Made by a program: the position numbers and the translations under genes. Shown piece by piece: positions 54,667-62,834 of a DNA stretch of 64,000 bases. The notes beneath the pieces are model-generated. The model saw only the letters and a list, made by a program, of their open reading frames with translations, had not been told where the DNA came from and did not search any database. The stretch is from Lachnobacterium bovis (lineage in GTDB: Bacteria; Bacillota; Clostridia; Lachnospirales; Lachnospiraceae): NCBI RefSeq assembly GCF_900111325.1, contig NZ_FOGW01000005.1:124001-188000 (forward strand), in the 5' to 3' direction. Numbering within the stretch: the stretch's first letter is position 1; each line of letters opens with the position of its first letter.

Positions 54667-55959
54667 TTATAATTCTTGCATGTCCGAATATACTATTTTT
54701 CCATTGCAAATAGTATATTTAACACGACCATATAATTTTTCTCCAATAAATGGTGAATTAGATGCTTTTGACACAAAATCTTTTTTATCTACTATCCAAC
54801 TTTGTTTATCATCGAATATAACTATATCTGCTTTAGCACCTTCTGTCAAATGTCCAACTTCTAAATTATAAAATCTAGCAGGATTAATTGTCATTTTTTC
54901 TATTAATTGCATTAATGATAAATGTCCTGATTTAACCAAATTAGTTATACATACTGCAAGTGCTGTTTCAAGACCAATCATACCGCTTGGAGCTTCGGAA
55001 ATAGATTTCATTTTTTCTTCCTTACTATGAGGTGCATGATCTGTAGCAATCATATCAATAACACCTTTTTTTAAGGCCATAATAAGAGCATCTTTATCTT
55101 CTTTTGTTCGAAGTGGTGGATTAACCTTTGCCATTGTTCCTTTTGTTAAAACAGCTTCTTCTGTTAATGCAATATGCTGCGGTGTTACTTCTGCATATAC
55201 ATTTGCCCCCATTTTTTTAGCTAATTCAATAATTTCAACTGAACGTTTGCTACTAATGTGTTGAATATCAATTTTATTACCAACTTCAAGTGCTAACATG
55301 CAATCTCTTGCCACTAAAACATCTTCTGCAATTGCTGGTGCCCCCTTGACACCTATCTTTTTAGAAATGGCACCTTGATTAACACCACTACTTCCGATTA
55401 ATGCAGGATCTTCTTCATGTAAACTGATTGGTAAATCTAGCTCTTTTGCTTTTTTAAAGGCTTCTAAAACTAATTTTTCATCTTTAATTGGAATACCATC
55501 ATCTGTTAGTCCAATTGCATTTGCCTCTTTTAAAGCTTTAAAATCGGTTAATTCTTTACCCTGCATACCAACAGTAACATTTGCAGTATTCAAAACATTA
55601 ATTAATAGTGACTGTTCTCTTTCCACTAAATCTTTTAATACATTGGCATTATCAATAGGAGGCTTAGTATTTGCCATGCATACAACTGTTGTATATCCTC
55701 CTTTAGCCGCACTATTTGCACCCGTATGAATATCTTCTTTATAAGTCAATCCTGGATCTCTAAAATGAACATGAACATCTACAAAACCTGGAGCAATTAC
55801 CAAATTATCAGCATCAATTACTTTTAAATCTTTTTGGTTATATTTTAAATCTAAATTTTCTCCAATTTCTTTTATTCGATCATTTTCAATTATAATATCC
55901 TGTTTTTTATCAATCTTATTTAAAGGATCGATTACTCTTCCGTTTTTTATTAAAATCAT
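54667..55959 (-). CDS. pyrC: Dihydroorotase
   Basis: 430 residues, class I. Cyclises carbamoyl aspartate to dihydroorotate in pyrimidine synthesis. Metal motifs: DVHVHFRDPGLTYKEDIHTG at about 62-81 (HxH) and ATDHAPHSKEEK (catalytic Asp). Also CMANTKPP, and CLALEVGNKIDIQHISSK-type block (AREVGNKIDIQHIS). No other pyr genes are adjacent. A promoter is at 56076-56103 with a ~110-nt leader; no PyrR-type hairpin was recognised in it. Confidence 0.95.
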   Translation of the reverse strand: MILIKNGRVIDPLNKIDKKQDIIIENDRIKEIGENLDLKYNQKDLKVIDADNLVIAPGFVDVHVHFRDPGLTYKEDIHTGANSAAKGGYTTVVCMANTKPPIDNANVLKDLVEREQSLLINVLNTANVTVGMQGKELTDFKALKEANAIGLTDDGIPIKDEKLVLEAFKKAKELDLPISLHEEDPALIGSSGVNQGAISKKIGVKGAPAIAEDVLVARDCMLALEVGNKIDIQHISSKRSVEIIELAKKMGANVYAEVTPQHIALTEEAVLTKGTMAKVNPPLRTKEDKDALIMALKKGVIDMIATDHAPHSKEEKMKSISEAPSGMIGLETALAVCITNLVKSGHLSLMQLIEKMTINPARFYNLEVGHLTEGAKADIVIFDDKQSWIVDKKDFVSKASNSPFIGEKLYGRVKYTICNGKIVYSDMQEL

Positions 55960-56075
55960 TATTTTCTCTCTATTCTTTTTTGTGTATGTTTAACAAAAAC
56001 TACTGATTTTATAGGCTTTGTCAAACGGTTAATAAGTTACTTTTGTTATTTTCAGAACAATCTACAACGTATTAT

Positions 56076-56103
56076 ATTATAGCATAATTAAATGAAAATC
56101 CAA
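56076..56103 (-). promoter_or_regulatory. pyrC promoter
   Basis: Minus strand: TTGGAT (56098-56103), 16-bp spacer, extended -10 TGCTATAAT with TATAAT at 56076-56081. Leader about 110 nt with no structure I recognise. Confidence 0.7.
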
Positions 56104-56148
56104 GAACAAACAAGTTAATTCATTAATACGTTTCTGTTTTATATTGTT

Positions 56149-56433
56149 TTAATGTTTTTCTAAAAAAGCGTCCATAATGCTTATCTTACTAGCTCTTTTT
56201 AGCAATTGTTCCTTATTAACTTTACAGTAAACCACTAAATTGTCAATTTCTTCCTTTGAAAAGCCATTATTTTTAATCACAACAAAATCCGGTATCCTAA
56301 TTTCGACTTTTTTTTCATCTTCCGTAAACATTACATACACAATTTTTTGTTTGTTTTTATTTACAACGGAAGATATCATCATTTGTACATTTCTTTGTAA
56401 AAATGTTTCTTGGGAATTATTTTTATTTTTCAT
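56149..56433 (-). CDS. Small hypothetical protein downstream of a GHKL kinase
   Basis: 94 residues, AGGAGG 5 nt before the ATG, so clearly translated. Lys/Glu-rich, no signal peptide or membrane helix. A beta-hairpin-like middle (KIVYVMFTEDEKKVEIRIPDFVVI) is followed by helices (FSKEEIDNLVVYCKVNKEQLLKRA). No known family recognised. It lies 71 bp after the sensor kinase gene on the same strand, so co-transcription is likely, but it is not a response regulator. Confidence 0.6.
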   Translation of the reverse strand: MKNKNNSQETFLQRNVQMMISSVVNKNKQKIVYVMFTEDEKKVEIRIPDFVVIKNNGFSKEEIDNLVVYCKVNKEQLLKRASKISIMDAFLEKH

Positions 56434-56504
56434 AAAAACCTCCTAAAATTCATACAATTTTAATGATTCACAACTAAAACTATGATTACTATTTGATAAG
56501 GTAA

Positions 56505-57722
56505 TCAACAATTAATTACGGCTTTTAATATAAAAAGATTATTCACTTGTACAAAGGAAGCAAATCCTCCATATTTTTCTGCAGTTTCTTTGATATTTTT
56601 AGTTCCAATACCACTTTTAACTTGTTTCGTACTAATTGGCAATCCATCATCGTTAAATTTAGTATCAATTGCACAAGTGTTTTTTACTTCTAATTTTAAT
56701 TTACCTGCATCGTAAACTAAAGTAACACGAATGCTCCTCTTTTCTTCTTCAACACGTCTTACTGCTTCATCAGCGTTTTCGATTGCATTTGCAATTATAG
56801 ACGTCAAATCAATTGCATCAATTGCAATATTTTCAGGTACAATTGCCTTTACTTTAATGTCACATTTACTCATTTTAGCGTGAGAAACATATACCGTTAA
56901 TAAACCATTTATTAATTTATTTTCACAGTAATTGGTATTATTTACATCTTCTAATTTACCATCAATTTGATCAAGATATTCTAATGTTTTGTTAATCTCT
57001 CCCTCTTTGATATAAGAACGTAACACTCTGTTAAAATGTCTAATATCATGTTTTAGCTTTCTAATAACAGTTTCATTTTCTTCATAAATTGTTATTTGTT
57101 CTTCCATTCGTTGAAATCTTTCTTTTTGTCTAAATGCTAGTTCTGATTCTGCCTCTTTTCTAAACAATTGATAACAAGTCATTTTATATTGAATACAAGT
57201 TGAAACAATCATTACACACAAATAATTTATCGGATAAAATTTAACCATATTTGCTCCGTAATCTTGCACCATGTTCTTTACAGGACTCCACATAAATATT
57301 ACAGCAAGAATCCATCCACCTAAAGATGCTAAATTTCCATAAAATATACCACCTGAAAAATTAGCAACAAACGGAATAATTATAATCCATAGCCAATAGG
57401 CATCCATTCCAAAATCCATATGTCTTTCCATCCAAAATTGATATCCTAAAATAAGATATAATCCTGTTAATGTAGAAAATAAAACAATTATATGTTTTTT
57501 TGTTTTTTTTAAAATTATATCATTTAAGAGAAAAAATACTCCTAAACCAAAATAAATTAATCCTATTTTAAACTCTCCTGCAGAAATTGGTGCAATAATC
57601 AAAGAAAAACATATCAATGACATTATTTGCAATAACATATTTATCGCAGATATTTTTTGACGCTGAATATATGGATCTTTTTCAGCTAAAAAAATTTGTT
57701 TATATGTGTATCTTTTTTTCAT
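56505..57722 (-). CDS. GHKL-type sensor histidine kinase (AgrC/HPK10-like)
   Basis: 405 residues. Six or so membrane helices (about 25-180), then a cytoplasmic coiled helix and kinase domain: H-box RKLKHDIRHFNR with His225, N-box SIIANAIENADEA (312-316) and G-box KSGIGTKNIKETAEKYGG (G371). This layout is that of AgrC-like peptide-sensing kinases. No LytTR response regulator or signal-peptide gene was found beside it, so its partner lies elsewhere. Ribosome binding site GGATGGAG is 15 nt from the ATG, a longer gap than usual. Confidence 0.87.
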   Translation of the reverse strand: MKKRYTYKQIFLAEKDPYIQRQKISAINMLLQIMSLICFSLIIAPISAGEFKIGLIYFGLGVFFLLNDIILKKTKKHIIVLFSTLTGLYLILGYQFWMERHMDFGMDAYWLWIIIIPFVANFSGGIFYGNLASLGGWILAVIFMWSPVKNMVQDYGANMVKFYPINYLCVMIVSTCIQYKMTCYQLFRKEAESELAFRQKERFQRMEEQITIYEENETVIRKLKHDIRHFNRVLRSYIKEGEINKTLEYLDQIDGKLEDVNNTNYCENKLINGLLTVYVSHAKMSKCDIKVKAIVPENIAIDAIDLTSIIANAIENADEAVRRVEEEKRSIRVTLVYDAGKLKLEVKNTCAIDTKFNDDGLPISTKQVKSGIGTKNIKETAEKYGGFASFVQVNNLFILKAVINC

Positions 57723-57777
57723 AACTTAAGTTTATTTCTCCATCCTTCCTTTAATACTATGCTCTATTATACACTTT

Positions 57778-58929
57778 TTATTGAACATAATATATAAGTT
57801 TTTTCTCATTATTGCCTACCATATCAGATTCTTTATTAAACGTAACCTGTCTAGTTTGGATTTTATTGATTAAAGTTGTGACGCAATCAGCATCATCAGG
57901 TACGAAAATTTTATTTATTTGAATTTTTAAATAAACTGTTATTTTTTCGTACTTCCAACCATTCTCGAACATTTGTTTAATTTCGTTTTCTATTTTATGA
58001 ATTCTATAGTCAGTATGCTTTCTTATAAGTACAGCAAATACACCATTATCTAAATCATAAACAACTTCGTCATCTGCAATAGAAACAAGTTTTACTCCGA
58101 TTTCTTTAAGCATTTTTTCAGTATTAGGATTTCCATATCTTAATTTTACTCTATCAAAATCAAGAATCTTAATTCCAAATACAGTATATTCTCTATTTAA
58201 ATTATAATAAATTGAATTATCTTCCATAAACGCAGTTTTATTATAAATGTTCGTTATAGGATTTATAACATCAAATCCATCCTCTGTACAAAATAAGATT
58301 GCCCCAGATGTAATTGCTTCTGCAAAAAGTTCGATTAAAACATCAGGGAAGAAAAATTGATACATTACTGAACCAATACTAAAAATAATCAACATATATA
58401 CTGAAATTCTCTTACCTATAGGAATTGCAGAACCGTATCTTAAAAGATAATATATTCCTTGAATTACATAAAAAAATTCACAAACATAAATCACATAAAG
58501 CATAGGTCCTCTATGATATTCTAAATGATTATCTATTGAAAATACAAAATGATATATTCCATTTACAGACAATAATCCAACGATTATTGATATAGGAATA
58601 GCAATACAAAAATTACGCAATTTATCATATTTTTCCTTCAAAATGACACCAGATAACAAAATAACATATACAATAGACATAAATGGAATTAAACTATGTG
58701 TCAAATTGTAAAAAGAAGTAAACGTACATATAACTATTTTATCATAGTTTTTATTCATTATCGCTGTTGCGCTTAAAATATCAAACATACATGAAAATAC
58801 GGCCAAAATAATCTGTGTTAAAAACACTTTGTTATAATTTCTTTTCATATCTTTTCTATTAACTAGTATATATATAGAAAAAACATTAATAATAATCGCA
58901 CACAAATCAAAGTTAATATTATACTTCAC
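57778..58929 (-). CDS. 7TM-type membrane protein with degenerate GGDEF domain
   Basis: 383 residues from the GTG at 58929, which has GGAGG 8 nt upstream; the longer TTG start overlaps that site and is rejected. About seven membrane helices (1-210), then a GGDEF-like domain: the entry block DPLTGLYNR is recognisable as NPITNIYNKTAF, but the catalytic GG(D/E)EF segment reads LDNGVFAV, losing the Gly-Gly and acidic residues. It is therefore not expected to make cyclic di-GMP and may sense a signal or bind GTP. It probably forms an operon with the downstream GHKL kinase gene. Confidence 0.75.
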   Translation of the reverse strand: MKYNINFDLCAIIINVFSIYILVNRKDMKRNYNKVFLTQIILAVFSCMFDILSATAIMNKNYDKIVICTFTSFYNLTHSLIPFMSIVYVILLSGVILKEKYDKLRNFCIAIPISIIVGLLSVNGIYHFVFSIDNHLEYHRGPMLYVIYVCEFFYVIQGIYYLLRYGSAIPIGKRISVYMLIIFSIGSVMYQFFFPDVLIELFAEAITSGAILFCTEDGFDVINPITNIYNKTAFMEDNSIYYNLNREYTVFGIKILDFDRVKLRYGNPNTEKMLKEIGVKLVSIADDEVVYDLDNGVFAVLIRKHTDYRIHKIENEIKQMFENGWKYEKITVYLKIQINKIFVPDDADCVTTLINKIQTRQVTFNKESDMVGNNEKKLIYYVQ

Positions 58930-58962
58930 AATTTTTGCCTCCAAATTCGATTTACATGAGAT

Positions 58963-58991
58963 ATTTTAGCTAATTTATAAAAATATTTCAA
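58963..58991 (-). promoter_or_regulatory. Promoter of the GGDEF-like/GHKL operon
   Basis: Minus strand: TTGAAA (58986-58991), 17-bp spacer, TAAAAT (58963-58968), then a short leader with the GGAGG site. Confidence 0.75.
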
Positions 58992-59012
58992 TACTAGAAG
59001 CTTTCTACTTTG

Positions 59013-59026
59013 TGACAAAATTGTCA
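59013..59026. repeat. Operator-like inverted repeat
   Basis: TGACAA, AA, TTGTCA: 6-bp arms with a 2-bp centre, about 22 bp upstream of the -35 at 58986-58991. Possible regulator binding site. Confidence 0.4.
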
Positions 59027-59096
59027 ATTACAAGGTTTTTAATAATATATTGATACGTAAATTAAATACTAGAATGTTAGCATAAAACGACAAAAT

Positions 59097-59134
59097 GAGA
59101 GGCACCAAATTGGTTGCTCAATTCGGTGCCTCTC
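59097..59134. repeat. Long hairpin, unassigned
   Basis: 10-bp perfect arms (GAGAGGCACC/GGTGCCTCTC) extended by AATT/AATT with one A-C mismatch and an 8-nt loop. No clean T run on either strand (weak on the minus strand), so not an obvious terminator. The GC-rich stem stands out in an A/T-rich region. Could be a leader or small-RNA hairpin. Confidence 0.6.
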
Positions 59135-59185
59135 GAGGAGTTTAGTTATGAAAATGTTTATTTAATAAAAAGGGAATAATTGGGA

Positions 59186-59203
59186 GAAGGAATTGCTTCC
59201 TTC
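59186..59203. repeat. 7-bp stem, 4-nt loop hairpin
   Basis: GAAGGAA, TTGC, TTCCTTC. It lies about 50 bp from the long hairpin at 59097-59134, and the two may form one structured element. Confidence 0.45.
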
Positions 59204-59263
59204 ACACTAACTATTATATGCACTAAATATGGACAAAATATGTCTTATTTAGAAAAGAACTAT

Positions 59264-59285
59264 AAAAAACTATAAATAATAGTTT
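59264..59285 (-). terminator. Intrinsic terminator after cdd
   Basis: AAACTAT/ATAGTTT 7-bp stem with a 5-nt loop (59267-59285), directly after the cdd stop codon, with T-rich sequence on the minus strand side. The stem is A/T only, so strength is moderate. Confidence 0.6.
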
Positions 59286-59295
59286 ATTTTTAAGC

Positions 59296-59715
59296 CTATC
59301 TTACTCCCTTTTCAAGTTCGTCTGGGGTAAAGGCTCCTGGGAATAATTCTCTTAAAGTAAATTCTTTATAATCATCTTCATCTTTTGCAAGATAAATCAT
59401 AAAATTATCTAAATCACAAAACTCAGCCATTACTTGTCTACATACTCCACATGGATACAAATAATCATCTGCATCTCCTGATATAGCAATAGCTTTAAAA
59501 TCTTTAAAACCTTCTGATATAGCCTTAAAAAAAGCTGTTCTTTCAGCACAATTAGTTGCTGTAAATCCAGCATTTTCTATGTTACATCCTTGAAAAATCT
59601 TATTATCACTTGTAAGTAATGCTGCACCAACTCTAAAATGTGAATATGGTGAATAGGAATTTTCTTTGGCCTCGATTGCCTTTTTACATAATTGTTTAAT
59701 TTCTTTTGTATCCAT
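59296..59715 (-). CDS. cdd: Cytidine deaminase
   Basis: 139 residues, the homotetrameric short type. Deaminates cytidine and deoxycytidine to uridine forms. Motifs: YSHFRVGAALLTSDNK, GCNIENAGFTATNCAERTAFFKA (zinc Cys and catalytic Glu) and YPCGVCRQVMAEF (two more zinc Cys). GGAGC precedes the ATG. Salvage partner of pdp at 29174, but not adjacent to it. Confidence 0.96.
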   Translation of the reverse strand: MDTKEIKQLCKKAIEAKENSYSPYSHFRVGAALLTSDNKIFQGCNIENAGFTATNCAERTAFFKAISEGFKDFKAIAISGDADDYLYPCGVCRQVMAEFCDLDNFMIYLAKDEDDYKEFTLRELFPGAFTPDELEKGVR

Positions 59716-59822
59716 TTTATTGCTCCTTTATATAAAAACTTTAAGGTATTTATTATATTTTCCTTTTATTTTTATATATTATACCATAAAATACTGCATA
59801 AATTACATTCAATATTATATAG

Positions 59823-59852
59823 TTGCACTTTTAGACTTTATTATGTTAAAAT
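59823..59852 (+). promoter_or_regulatory. Citrate synthase promoter
   Basis: TTGCAC (59823-59828), 18-bp spacer, TAAAAT (59847-59852) with an extended TG. Confidence 0.7.
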
Positions 59853-59904
59853 ATAAGATGAAGATGGAGCGTGAATGAAAATTTTATTTTATAGGAGGTT
59901 ATTT

Positions 59905-61272
59905 ATGGGAACAAATCAATTCTATGAACTAAATCCCACTATCGAAGAATATGTTACTCGATGTAAAAAAACTTCCACTATTGATTTAGATCTTTATAGT
60001 AAATATGAAGTCAAACGAGGACTTAGAGATTTAAACGGTCGTGGTGTTCTTGTAGGTTTGACTGAAATTTCTGATGTTTGTTCAACAAAAAAAGTTGATG
60101 GTAAACTTGTTCCTACGGAAGGTTCATTATTTTACAGAGGGTACAACGTTTTTGATATTATAAAAAATCAAAAAGATTCTAATCATTTTGGTTATGAGGA
60201 ATGTGTATATTTGTTACTTTTCGGGGAGTTACCTACCCCACAGCAATTAAATGAATTTGCGACATTATTAGCGACATATCGTACTCTTCCAACAAACTTT
60301 GTTCGAGACATTATTATGAAGGCACCAAGTAAAGATATGATGAACACTCTTGCTAGAAGTGTACTTACATTATATTCGTATGATGAAAATGCAGATGATA
60401 CTTCATTGACAAATGTATTGCGTCAATGTTTAGAACTTATAAGCTTATTTCCCCAACTTTCAGTATATGGTTATCAAGCGTATAATCACTATCATGAAGG
60501 TCAAAGCTTATTTATTCATCTTCCTAGAGAAGATTATTCAACAGCAGAAAATATACTTCATATGCTACGACCAGATTCTAAATTTACACCATTAGAAGCA
60601 AAATTATTAGATATTGCTTTGATTTTACATATGGAACATGGTGGTGGTAATAATTCGACATTTACAACTCATTTGGTAAGCTCTTCAGGAACAGATACCT
60701 ATTCTGCTATTGCTGCTGCTATTGGCTCATTAAAAGGTCCTCGTCATGGTGGCGCAAATATTAAAGTTATGGGCATGTTTGATGACTTAAAAGAAAATGT
60801 AAAGGATTGGAATGATGATGAGGCTATTGCTGATTATTTAACACGCCTACTTCATAAAGAAGCCTTTGATAAACAAGGATTAATATACGGTATGGGACAT
60901 GCTGTATACTCGCTTTCAGATCCTCGTGCCGTCATTTTTAGATCCTTTGTCGAACGTCTTTCTGAAGAAAAAGGACGTTCAGATGAATTTAAACTTTATT
61001 CAATTGTCGAACGCCTAGCACCACAAATAATTTCAAAAGAACGAAAAATTTATAAAGGTGTAAGTCCAAATGTCGACTTTTTTAGTGGATTTGCTTATAA
61101 TATGTTAGATTTACCAGTTGAATTATATACTCCAATTTTTGCTATTGCTAGAATTGCAGGATGGAGTGCTCATCGCATGGATGAACTTATATATAATAAC
61201 AAAATTATGCGTCCAGCTTATAAATATGTTGGACATCATAGAGAATATCCAACAAAAAGGAAACCTGATTAA
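59905..61272 (+). CDS. Citrate/methylcitrate synthase
   Basis: 455 residues from the ATG at 59905 with AGGAGG 6 nt upstream; a longer in-frame ATG at 59875 has only a weak GGAG and is less likely. Catalytic blocks: ILHMEHGGGNNSTFTTHLVSSSGTDTYSAIAAAIGSLKGPRHGGAN (first His), IYGMGHAVYSLSDPRA (second His), and NVDFFSGFAYNML (Asp). Condenses acetyl-CoA and oxaloacetate. The length and the Clostridia-type N-terminus suggest si-citrate synthase. Other TCA genes are absent here, so it probably feeds glutamate synthesis. Its own promoter and terminator make it monocistronic. Confidence 0.93.
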   Translation: MGTNQFYELNPTIEEYVTRCKKTSTIDLDLYSKYEVKRGLRDLNGRGVLVGLTEISDVCSTKKVDGKLVPTEGSLFYRGYNVFDIIKNQKDSNHFGYEECVYLLLFGELPTPQQLNEFATLLATYRTLPTNFVRDIIMKAPSKDMMNTLARSVLTLYSYDENADDTSLTNVLRQCLELISLFPQLSVYGYQAYNHYHEGQSLFIHLPREDYSTAENILHMLRPDSKFTPLEAKLLDIALILHMEHGGGNNSTFTTHLVSSSGTDTYSAIAAAIGSLKGPRHGGANIKVMGMFDDLKENVKDWNDDEAIADYLTRLLHKEAFDKQGLIYGMGHAVYSLSDPRAVIFRSFVERLSEEKGRSDEFKLYSIVERLAPQIISKERKIYKGVSPNVDFFSGFAYNMLDLPVELYTPIFAIARIAGWSAHRMDELIYNNKIMRPAYKYVGHHREYPTKRKPD

Positions 61273-61277
61273 GATTT

Positions 61278-61329
61278 AAAAGGTTAGAAATGATAGTTAA
61301 TTCTATTATTTTTAGCCTTTTATTTTTTT
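61278..61329 (+). terminator. Intrinsic terminator of citrate synthase gene
   Basis: 17-bp stem including G-U pairs (61278-61294 and 61305-61321), followed by seven T at 61323-61329. Confidence 0.9.
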
Positions 61330-61378
61330 ATAATTCAAATAATTATTAAAGCCCTTTATTTTTTTGAAAATTTTTCGA

Positions 61379-61384
61379 TATAAT
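61379..61384 (+). promoter_or_regulatory. -10 box for the CheY/CheX-type pair
   Basis: TATAAT, expected start near 61391, giving a leader of about 44 nt. The -35 region is T-rich without a clear hexamer. Confidence 0.5.
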
Positions 61385-61434
61385 CATTAGTACGGAAATT
61401 GTATTGCCATTTTTTTTATAGAGGGGGAGCGTTT

Positions 61435-61812
61435 ATGCATATTGAAGACTTAAAGATTCTAGTTTGTGATGACTCTATGCTTGCAAGAAAGCAATTAAAA
61501 GATATAATTTTAACAATTGGCACTCCTATCTTCATTGAGGCAATAGATGGACAAGATGCTATTGATAAATATATACAGGAAACCCCTGATTTGGTGTTTC
61601 TAGATATAGTTATGCCACGTAAAGATGGTATTGAGGCCGTCAAAGAAATACGAGCATTTAATTCAAATGCTTCTATTATTATCGCTTCTTCCGTTGGTAC
61701 GCAATCACAGTTAAAAACTGCAATTGAAGAAGGTGCAAAAGATTTTATACAAAAACCTATAGATCGAAATCAAGTCATAGAAGTAGTAGAAAAGTTCCTT
61801 GAAGGGAGATAA
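61435..61812 (+). CDS. CheY-like response regulator receiver domain
   Basis: 125 residues from the ATG at 61435 with GGGGGAG just upstream. A lone receiver domain: acidic pair D12-D13 in VCDDSMLARKQ, phosphoacceptor D57 in VFLDIVMPRKDG, then IIIASSVG (switch Ser) and FIQKPIDR (Lys). No output domain, as for CheY-type chemotaxis or motility regulators. The next gene, 3 bp downstream, encodes a CheX-type protein, which in other species dephosphorylates CheY. No CheA/CheW or flagellar genes are in the window. Confidence 0.9.
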   Translation: MHIEDLKILVCDDSMLARKQLKDIILTIGTPIFIEAIDGQDAIDKYIQETPDLVFLDIVMPRKDGIEAVKEIRAFNSNASIIIASSVGTQSQLKTAIEEGAKDFIQKPIDRNQVIEVVEKFLEGR

Positions 61813-61815
61813 TAT

Positions 61816-62715
61816 ATGTACAGTCAATTTTTTGGAAATTTTCTCTTGGCGAATAAATATGTCACAACAAATCAACTTTTTGAAGCAATGCAAAAACAAT
61901 CTAACGGTCGAATCAAATTAGGCACTCTTGCTATTTCTGAGGGGCTTATGACAGCCGAAGAAGTTGATGAAGTTATTATTTCACAAACGCATGAAGACAA
62001 AAAATTTGGTGAATTAGCAGTTGAACAGGGCTTTTTAACTAACGATGAGGTTATCAAATTATTAAAAATTCAGGTACCATCGTTTCTTCAGCTTGCGCAA
62101 ATTTTTGTTGATGAAGAAATTTTAACAAACCAAGATTTAGAAAATATTATTACGGAGTATAGATCAGAAAGCGAAATATATGATTTAGATTTTACAAATG
62201 AAGATCAAAAAGATACTATCGAAAAATTATTTGATAATTTTTTTGTCATGTCAGAGACTCCACTATCTTCTCATGGAAAAATGTATCTTGAGCTTTTATT
62301 TAATAATTTTATTCGATTCATTGGTGAAGATTTTACGCCTTTAGATGGTAGTGTTATTGAAGAATTTGCTCCTGAAAAATGTGTACGCCAAAAAGTTCTA
62401 GGTGGCTATTCTATTTGTACATACTTAGACATGGATGAAGAAACTGCTGTAGAATTTGCCTCGAGATATGTTGGAGATAATTTTGAAGAATTTGATGAGT
62501 ATGTTCAAGCTTCTCTTGAAGATTTTTTAAATCTTCATAACGGTGTTTTTATTGTTAATGTATCAAATGAAAGCAATGAAGAACTTGAATTAGATGTTCC
62601 AGAACAAATAGAGGAACCATTATTAGAATTTGAAGCAAAGACTTATCTTTTTTCTGTGATGTACTCATTTGGAGTCGTTAATATTGTTTTAGAATTAACA
62701 GAAGGAGATTTATAA
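61816..62715 (+). CDS. CheX-type protein with four exact 29-residue N-terminal repeats
   Basis: 299 residues. Residues 6-121 are four tandem units of exactly 29 residues each (6-34, 35-63, 64-92, 93-121) with the pattern F/L-G-x-L-x-x-x-x-G-x-x-T-x-x-x-x-x-x-x-x, related to GspE/T2SSE N-terminal repeats. The C-terminal part (about 150-299) is CheX/CheC-like: YLDMDEETAVEFASRYVG, then EDFLNLHNG, where the CheX phosphatase motif ExxN reads D-F-L-N (catalytic Glu as Asp), so activity may be altered. Co-transcribed with the CheY-like gene 3 bp upstream. Likely couples the receiver to a motility or pilus machine. Confidence 0.8.
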   Translation: MYSQFFGNFLLANKYVTTNQLFEAMQKQSNGRIKLGTLAISEGLMTAEEVDEVIISQTHEDKKFGELAVEQGFLTNDEVIKLLKIQVPSFLQLAQIFVDEEILTNQDLENIITEYRSESEIYDLDFTNEDQKDTIEKLFDNFFVMSETPLSSHGKMYLELLFNNFIRFIGEDFTPLDGSVIEEFAPEKCVRQKVLGGYSICTYLDMDEETAVEFASRYVGDNFEEFDEYVQASLEDFLNLHNGVFIVNVSNESNEELELDVPEQIEEPLLEFEAKTYLFSVMYSFGVVNIVLELTEGDL

Positions 62716-62716
62716 T

Positions 62717-62794
62717 AAAAAAGCCCTCCTTACTAGAATTATCAAAAGTTATCTAAGTTTATTCTTTGAAAAACTTTATTTCTAGCAAGGAGGG
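62717..62794. terminator. Bidirectional terminator between cheX-type and thrC genes
   Basis: 15-bp arms (62724-62738 and 62780-62794) around CCCTCCTT/AAGGAGGG with one mismatch. Minus-strand tail TTTTTT is strong (ends thrC); plus-strand tail is AATATTTTTG. Confidence 0.9.
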
Positions 62795-62834
62795 AATATT
62801 TTTGTGTATTATATTATATATAATTTTTTAGTTA

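Larger units (their letters stand above)
58930..59263. other. Intergenic region with hairpins and an operator-like site
   Basis: 334 bp between the GGDEF-like gene and cdd. Contains the promoter at 58963-58991, a palindrome at 59013-59026, and two hairpins (59097-59134 and 59186-59203). No reading frame longer than about 15 codons with a good ribosome binding site was seen. Confidence 0.6.
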
